Notes under the pieces: generated by a model
What the model saw: the letters and a program-made list of their open reading frames with translations, nothing else
Database searches by the model: none
What the model was told of the DNA's origin: nothing
In this document: in pieces, positions 58,290 to 64,000 of the stretch
Layout of the letters: each line of letters starts with the position of its first letter
Position numbering within the stretch: position 1 is the stretch's first letter
Source: Mucor racemosus
Taxonomy: Eukaryota; Mucoromycota; Mucoromycetes; Mucorales; Mucoraceae
Reading direction: 5' to 3'
Length of the DNA stretch: 64,000 nt
Assembly (NCBI GenBank): GCA_027405735.1
Contig: JAPEHQ010000005.1
Location: 1,860,001-1,924,000, forward strand
Translations under genes and position numbers: made by a program

Positions 58290-58816
58290 TTGGCATACAA
58301 ATATATGAAGAAGTCTTCAAAAAAAACCCCATTATGTCTTGAATACTGCTTTCAATTTTTTTTTTTTTCTTTTTTTAATTATAATGAGCACTTTTTTTTT
58401 TATACTCCTACATAGAAAAATGGCGGCTCGAGACGTTTTGGCATTCCACGTTGACTATCATGTAAAAAGCATCAAATGAATATAGTTTTGTCAGTATTTA
58501 GAACAATAAATGGCAGAATATATGATTAATACTGAGTTTATTGTATGTTATACTAGTTAATTACAAGTGTTTGTAGCTTGATCTCACGAGTTTTGTGTCT
58601 AATTTCATTCGGGTATTCAATTTAAATGATGAAAGGTTCCCGGACATGAAATGCTCCGAGAAAAATGTTCTCAAAATTATAGCCTGATAGTACGCTGAAT
58701 GGAAGGGGTGGGAGTTAGGCGCGCTGAGAGAAGGTGAAGCGGGGAGCGAGTGTGTATCATTACAAAAGAGTCTACTCAATTAGCATCCCTATTTCTGTTC
58801 TTTCTCTAAATTTACA
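58290..58816. promoter_or_regulatory. Divergent promoter region between J-protein and eS25 genes
   Basis: 527 bases serving both starts. T-runs at 58357-58376 and 58391-58400; a more GC-rich patch at 58690-58760. No defined element was identified. Confidence 0.4.
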
Positions 58817-59539
58817 ATGGTAAAGTACCACACCATCATACCAATTTAACTCAAAGCAAAAGCAAAACAAAGTTGAAAGAGATTAGAGGAAAATTCGATT
58901 AGATGACAACTCAAATGGGAATGGATTTGATCGCATTATGGATGGATGGATAATGGACATTTTCAACATTTACGAATCCTTACATAGTATAGATACATCC
59001 ATCAATTGTAATAAGCTCACAGAGCTATCTATGAATACTACAACGTTCATGTATTAATCACTAAAACTCTAGATGGATATCAACTATTATCAATCAACGC
59101 AATCGCTATTCTCTTACAACTCCTTGTTTTGATTTTTTTGCTTTGGATGATTGATCTATATTACATATGCAACATGATACATTAACACATTAAAAATTAG
59201 GCTAAGAAGGACGTTGCCGGTAAGCCCAGCTCAAGCTCTGGAGGTAAGAAGGCCAAGAAGAAGTGGTCTGCCAAGAAGGTCAAGGACAAGTCTAACAACT
59301 TGGTTATCCTCGATAAGCCTACCTACGATCGTTTGTTCAAGGAAGTTCCCACCTATAAGCTCATCTCTCAATCTGTTTTGGTTGATCGTCTCAAGTTGAA
59401 CGGTTCTTTGGCTCGTATTGCCATCCGTGAGCTCGAAGCTCAAGGTTTGATTAAGGCCATCTCTCGTCATCACGCTCAAGTCATCTACACTCGTGCTACT
59501 GGTGATGAAAAGAAGCCTGCTGCCGCTTCCGAAGAGTAA
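58817..59539 (+). CDS. rps25: 40S ribosomal protein eS25 (RPS25)
   Basis: The first exon is just the ATG (58817-58819); the second is 59201-59539, giving 113 aa. The protein starts [20 protein letters not shown] and contains [60 protein letters not shown] and [19 protein letters not shown], all conserved in eS25. It sits in the small-subunit head and is needed for IRES and RAN translation in other eukaryotes. The 381-nt intron directly after the start codon is the longest conventional intron seen here; such first introns are typical of fungal ribosomal protein genes and often enhance expression. Codon use (AAG, GGT, CTC, GCC) is visibly more GC-ended than in neighbouring genes, as expected for a highly expressed gene. 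Confidence 0.95.
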
Positions 59540-60140
59540 ATATTTTCTTCAAGTAAATATGATATTATATACATAAAATAAACATTTAAAGATATATATT
59601 TGTCTATCTTGTCTTTTTATCTGTAAATCTGTGTGTATATTTTTAAATGAAACAAGATTTTGAAGTTTATTTGTATCCTTTGAGGAATTATTACTAGTAG
59701 ACACAAGGTATTGAAGGGATACTTGATACTATAATGCTAAATTAGACATGTCAATGCAACATGTGGAATTTTTTAAAAGAGCAATACATATGCAAAATCA
59801 GAAAATATCTCGATGAGTATATTTTTTTTTTTCTTTTTCTTTTTCTTTTTATATATAAAAATATGAGTTTGTGCGTACAGTTGGATTAGCGTCAATCAGT
59901 TGAGATAAACCGAATGATAACTAGGGCCAATGTACCAGCCGATATACAAGATATCAAGCCTTTTTTGCTCGTGGGGATGAGTAGCGCGATATGGCCCATT
60001 GATAAAGATTCGCTTATACCACGACTCTGCTCACGCCCGTATTTTAGTTTAAAGAAAAGAAAACAAATTTTTCAACATTTTGCATGCCTTTTTATAAGAA
60101 ATACTGGCTTTTAATCAATTAATTTAGTATCCAAGACTGT
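59540..60140. other. Intergenic between convergent eS25 and MoaC genes
   Basis: About 600 bases with a T-rich run (59820-59850). A 66-codon frame at 59914-60114 has no support. Confidence 0.4.
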
Positions 60141-60742
60141 TTAAATAGTAGATTTCCATGGGCCACTCTTTCCTCCTGTCTTTTCAATGACTCTAATCCC
60201 TTCAATGATCATATCTTTTGAAGCTGCTTTACACATATCGTACACTGTCAATAAAGCTACACTTGTAGCTGTCAATGCTTCCATTTCTACACCAGTTTTA
60301 CCAGATGTCTGAACAGTTGATTCACATTCGACACTTTGCTTTTCATCATCCAACCAAAGACGGACATCGATCAAACCCAATAAAAGAGGGTGACAGAGGG
60401 GAATCAAATTTGACGTTGCCTTTGCTGCTTGAATGCCGGCTATTTGTGCTACTGTGAGTACATTTCCTTTCAATGTATGGACATGGTTTTCTTTTAATAA
60501 GTTGTATGCTTGATCTGGAAGAATGATACGACCAATTGCTTTTGCCTCTCTTTTCGTTGGGGCTTTTTCTGTTACAGAAACCATTCTTGCTTCTCCTGTG
60601 TGAGGATCTGTGTGGGTAAGTCTTGGTACATCATTGCTGTTTGATGAATAAAATCTCAGGCTATAGGATTGAATTAATGATGTTGATGGCAATAAATGCA
60701 GTGGGATATTGAATTTTGAGTGAAAAGTACGGTTTTTGACAA
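60141..60742 (-). CDS. MoaC-like cyclic pyranopterin monophosphate synthase domain
   Basis: An open frame with LTHTDPHTGEARMVSVTEKA, IAGIQAAKATSNLIPLCHPL, GKTGVEMEALTATSVALLTV and YDMCKAASKDMIIEG, then KTGGKSGPWK, essentially every MoaC signature including the catalytic lysines and the CHP and GVEMEA motifs. MoaC finishes the conversion of GTP to cyclic pyranopterin monophosphate in molybdenum cofactor synthesis. No ATG precedes the conserved LTH.D segment: the frame goes back through TTG and CTG codons (LHLLPSTSLIQSYSLRFYSS) to an acceptor-like tttag at 60743 and then a stop (a taa codon just before the T-run, near 60770). The likely solution is splicing from the MoaA gene (donor 60997), giving one MoaA-MoaC fusion of 557 aa. 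A non-AUG start is the alternative. Confidence 0.9.
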
Positions 60743-60997
60743 CTAAATTTACCGTAAAAAAAAAGTATGATTAGATCAATAAATATCAACCAGAAAGATT
60801 ATATATATCATTACAACAGTTAAGAAAGGATTAGAAATAGCAAATATGTTTTAATGGAAATATGTATATATATATAATGCAAATGGATGAAAAAACGTGG
60901 AATGGATATTACTGTTGTAATGATATACAAGCTCTTCTTTGTTAGCCGCCGATAAGAATCATTGGTCTGTTCTTTCTAGAAGCCAATTCAAACATAC
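60743..60997 (-). other. Proposed alternative intron joining MoaA and MoaC frames
   Basis: Donor GCT G|GTATGT (60997) lies 18 codons before the MoaA stop and acceptor tttag|TT (60743) follows a nine-T tract. Both are phase 1, so the join is in frame and removes the MoaA Gly-Gly tail and stop. At 255 nt it is longer than the usual introns here, as expected if its retention is one of the two mRNA forms. Confidence 0.6.
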
Positions 60998-62311
60998 CAG
61001 CATGTTGTTTCTTCTTCTTTTTAACTGCTGCTCCAATAATTTCTAATAATTCCTCATCTGTTTTTCCTTGACGGATCATATCTCTCAATGATACCTCAGC
61101 ATTACCAAATAAACAAACTTTAATGTTGCCATCAGCAGTAATACGCAAACGATTGCATGTTCCACAGAAATGCTCTGTCATAGATGTAATAAAACCAAGT
61201 TTACCTTGATAGCCAGGAACTTGATAATGCTATTAATCAACATTGTTAATATACAATTTTAGATTTAAATATATTACACTTTACCTTGGTTGTATCATTC
61301 ATGCCATCACCTAGTTTATTTAAGCTACCATACATACTTTCAATGCGTTCAATTAATTCTTTAAATGGCACCAATTTGTTTCGATTCCACTTATTTCCAT
61401 CAAAAGGCATATATTCAATAAATCTCACATTCACGGGGTTCTCCTTTGTATATGCAGCAAAGTTCAACACTTCCTGATCATTCACTCCACGCATAACTAC
61501 TGTATTAATCTTCACGTGTGGCATACCTAAACGTACTGCTTCATCAATAGCACCGGTCACCTTATCAAATCCTTTTCTTCTGGTCATGATCTGAAATAAA
61601 TGCGGATCTAATGTATCCAAGCTTACATTTAAGGTATCCAAGCCTCCTTGTACAAGTGCTGGTAATTTTCGCTTCAAAGCAATGCCATTGGAAGTCATAG
61701 CAAGGCTTTGTAGGCCATGACGTTTCAATTCCCCTAAATTTTGTATCAACTCAACAATATCAGGACGCACGGTTGGTTCTCCACCAGTTAAACGAATTTT
61801 TGTCACGCCTTGGCTTACAAATAATCTTGCTAGACGCAGTATTTCGTCTTTTTTAAGCAATTGATCATCTGGTGTCAATGGCACTCCTTCCTCTGGCATA
61901 CAATACGTGCCTACAGATCGAAATATCAGAATAAATGCATTACATATTCAAGTGACCACATACATCGTAAATTGCAACGCTCAGTTAAAGAAATACGAAG
62001 GTAGTTGTGATGACGATCAAAGTTGTCGATTAGATGGTTGGTAACAGCATGGTTTTCTTTCTCTTCGGGATAGACATTGTCAGGAATCTATGTGTGGAAT
62101 CAAAATCATGTATTTGTCAGCTATTTACGCCTGAAAAAGTAGCGCTTTTTTAGTTTACCAATCTCACAGCTGCTGCCTAAATTTCATAGATCAAATTAGT
62201 TACGATACTTATGCCGCTCCAAAACCTGTTTATAATTACCTGTGTACTGTAAAAAGATTTTCTTAATGCACTTGACAAGCCTACTCGTATAATGGTATTG
62301 TTGATCAACAT
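60942..62311 (-). CDS. MoaA-like radical SAM GTP 3',8-cyclase (MOCS1A/CNX2)
   Basis: Five exons: 62240-62311, 62159-62176, 61964-62087, 61285-61910 and 60942-61229 (375 aa). The N-terminus is basic and hydroxylated ([17 protein letters not shown]), a mitochondrial presequence. The first iron-sulfur cluster is Cys68, Cys72 and Cys75 (RCNLRCTYCMP) and the C-terminal cluster is FCGTCNRLR (Cys302, Cys305) with Cys319 in KVCLFG. [12 protein letters not shown] SAM motif ([12 protein letters not shown]) and the final Gly-Gly needed for activity (RPMILIGG) are present. Together with MoaC it converts GTP to the first molybdopterin precursor in mitochondria. Exon 2 is an 18-nt micro-exon (AAAVRL), required to keep the frame from presequence to catalytic core. 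Confidence 0.94.
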
Positions 62312-63311
62312 AAAAGAAAAGGCAAATGAGGGGAATACATCTTGCGGATGGTGAGAATTTAACCAGCTCCCAACCAACTCAGTTTGAAAATTTTTTATTT
62401 GTTACCATTTACGAACAAGCAGAAGAAAGATCAGTTTTAGATTTTGATAAACGGAAGAGAATGGTAGGTTTCACAAACAACTTGAGCATCTGGCTACTTT
62501 TCTGGCTAAACTATCAGTTGAATTGTTTAGATACTACTGAGATATGATAGCTGCTTTTTCTGATAAGCAAACTCTTATCTCTCTTACATGAATTGCGTTT
62601 CTAATTGGATATGAGCAATATGAAATGTCTGTTGACTTGGTTAATAAATTGCCAATTTTCTTTCCTGAGCTTGCTCGACTAAAAAAAATTAGCGCTAAAC
62701 AATACCTGGAGTTGAGGATTTGAAAATGTAATAGTTTTGATAAAGACTTTACAAAGAAATACATAGAATGTGCGACTAAAAATATGTACATAATTTAAAA
62801 CTAATTCTCAACATATTATGACTCAAAATTGTACTAAACTGTTTGCTAAATATTGAGTAACGATTCTTTGAATTCACCGTGTAGAACACAATCAAAAATA
62901 TAAATAAATGCGAACGCTTTATATCGTGCAGATACAAAAACATACGACTGAATATCGGCGATAGCTCATACACTTTTCGAAATTTAACAATATAATTTTT
63001 TGTTACTGAGGTTTGCTGATATGGAATGTCAAAGAATCAATAGAAATAATCTTGCTAAAATATTCGTTTTTTATTTTTTCAAATTATTTAATTAGCTAAT
63101 CAATAAAAAATAATATATTCATTTTATCCACCATAAGTTAAAATAGATTTTGTATCTTTCTTGTAGCTACCTACTCGAGCAAAATTGGGATTTCAAGAAA
63201 TTGAATTCTAATAGCTTTCAATCTTCAAAATCGAAGCGTATCCTCTTTTCTATAACCTATCTCGTACAAAATACTATTTAGGACATATCTTGGACATTGA
63301 TAAAAAGTTAT
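62312..63311. other. Intergenic with possible decayed coding remnant
   Basis: Plus-strand 62326-62547 is open for 73 codons (LDFDKRKRMVGFTNNLSIWL), and 62590-62730 reads LIGYEQYEMSVDLVNKLPIF then FPELARLKKISAKQYLELRI in another frame. These look like pieces of a broken protein of unknown family. The first 150 bases should also hold the MoaA promoter. Confidence 0.35.
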
Positions 63312-64000
63312 GAATTGGTCGCTTCATGCTACCTGTTCCTGAATGTATTTAATATTTCACAAAAGACTTGAAAATAGATAAAATTCGCTGCTTTTCTGTT
63401 AAAATTTGTGTCTCACTTTTCATCCCTGCTCAGCTTTTTTTTTTACTTAATAACACTAAGAACAAATTATATGCCAATGTACCTGAGATGTTCAACTTTA
63501 ATTTAAAAACAAACATCCGGAAATATCCTATTTTTTGCAGTTGGTATAACTTTTTCTGTGCTAATGTTTCAGTTTTTTTACGCGTATTTCACTGCTAAAA
63601 AATTAAAAACTTTGAACCTTCATATCTCTACAAAAAATTAAGTTATACTCACATTTTTTAATAATGAAACTTACTTGTTTTAAAGTACTCTATAACATGT
63701 TTTAATTTGAAAAAATTCTGACCACTTTTATTTTTTTCTATTTTTTGTTTTTGGTCTTTTTGTAAAAGATTTCGAATATTCGTTAAATTAAGCAGCACTT
63801 TTTTTACATTCATTTCATCAACTTCGTTGAGCTCTCTTGGACCTAATTTAGTTTTTTTCAAAATATTGATTTTTCGCGGAGATATTCTCAAAAGTATATG
63901 CAAATAGATACCTTCCAATTTCCCCCCTGTATACCCTCATCCTAAATTCTGGATTTAAAAAAAAATTAATAAAAATTTTATTTTCTCTACGAAAAATGTA
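63312..64000 (-). repeat. Dispersed repeat, copy 2, cut by the window end
   Basis: Inverted copy of 4268-5415 without the 438-bp LTR-like insertion. It continues past the window. The two copies are diverged, with many substitutions and small indels, so the family is not young. Confidence 0.8.

Noticed and set aside
58820..59200. Intronic C/D-box snoRNA in the eS25 first intron
   Set aside because: A loose C-box-like ggatgat is present but no convincing D box and terminal stem.
60942..61229. MoaA and MoaC as one continuous gene without alternative splicing
   Set aside because: A clean Gly-Gly stop and several in-frame stops separate them on the genomic strand; only a splice could fuse them.

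Overview
The window looks like nuclear DNA of an early-diverging filamentous fungus, most probably a Mucoromycota (Mucorales-type) genome. It is visibly AT-rich. Its genes are interrupted by many short introns (about 45-70 nt). The proteins are ordinary eukaryotic ones, including a DeSI-thioredoxin-PUL protein and a cytochrome b5-acyl-CoA dehydrogenase fusion. The genus is inferred; no rRNA or other marker is present. All gene models below were spliced by eye from reading frame and GT..AG signals and were checked for phase.

Layout. 1-3742: an insulysin-like protease cut by the window edge (-), a YIPF/Yip1 membrane protein (+) and an ALKBH1-type dioxygenase (+). 3743-14689: repeat-rich, with a dispersed repeat whose inverted partner lies at the far right edge, a solo-LTR-like insertion, and a 5.8-kb palindromic element (7295-13055). 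14690-25331: compact gene block with Hikeshi/OPI10 (+), DeSI-Trx-PUL (-), an unknown disordered protein (+), a SAM methyltransferase (+), cyt b5-acyl-CoA dehydrogenase (+) and a short-chain dehydrogenase (-). 26665-32562: a glutamine-rich Myb/SANT protein (-), an AVT/SLC38 amino-acid transporter (-), and two very small zinc-binding proteins (Ecl1-like and a CCHC knuckle, both +). 32563-44823: second repeat region holding a larger palindromic element (35209-42018). 44824-49749: a full ABCC transporter (-). 49750-56490: decayed coding remnants, a secreted BP74-domain protein (-) and a truncated element fragment. 56491-64000: class A J-protein (-) divergent from ribosomal protein eS25 (+), the two halves of the molybdopterin-precursor pathway (MoaC-like and MoaA-like, -), then the inverted copy of the 4.3-kb repeat.

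The most unusual content is the pair of palindromic elements. Each has TIRs ending CGGNCGACCTGTGC next to TA, kilobase-scale inverted arms and no transposase. Each carries in its arms a host-like exon that reads as the last WD40 part of a cytoplasmic dynein intermediate chain. Five nested insertions (four solo LTRs of three families and one hairpin MITE) can be recognised because the opposite arm or the sister element supplies the empty site; all four LTR insertions have 5-bp target duplications. A transcript through the palindrome would fold into dsRNA matching the dynein exon, so a silencing role is conceivable but untested.

The second notable observation is the MoaA/MoaC locus. The MoaC frame has no usable in-frame ATG, while a strong donor (GTATGT) just upstream of the MoaA Gly-Gly tail and a good acceptor before MoaC would join both frames precisely. 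This is the arrangement known for animal MOCS1.
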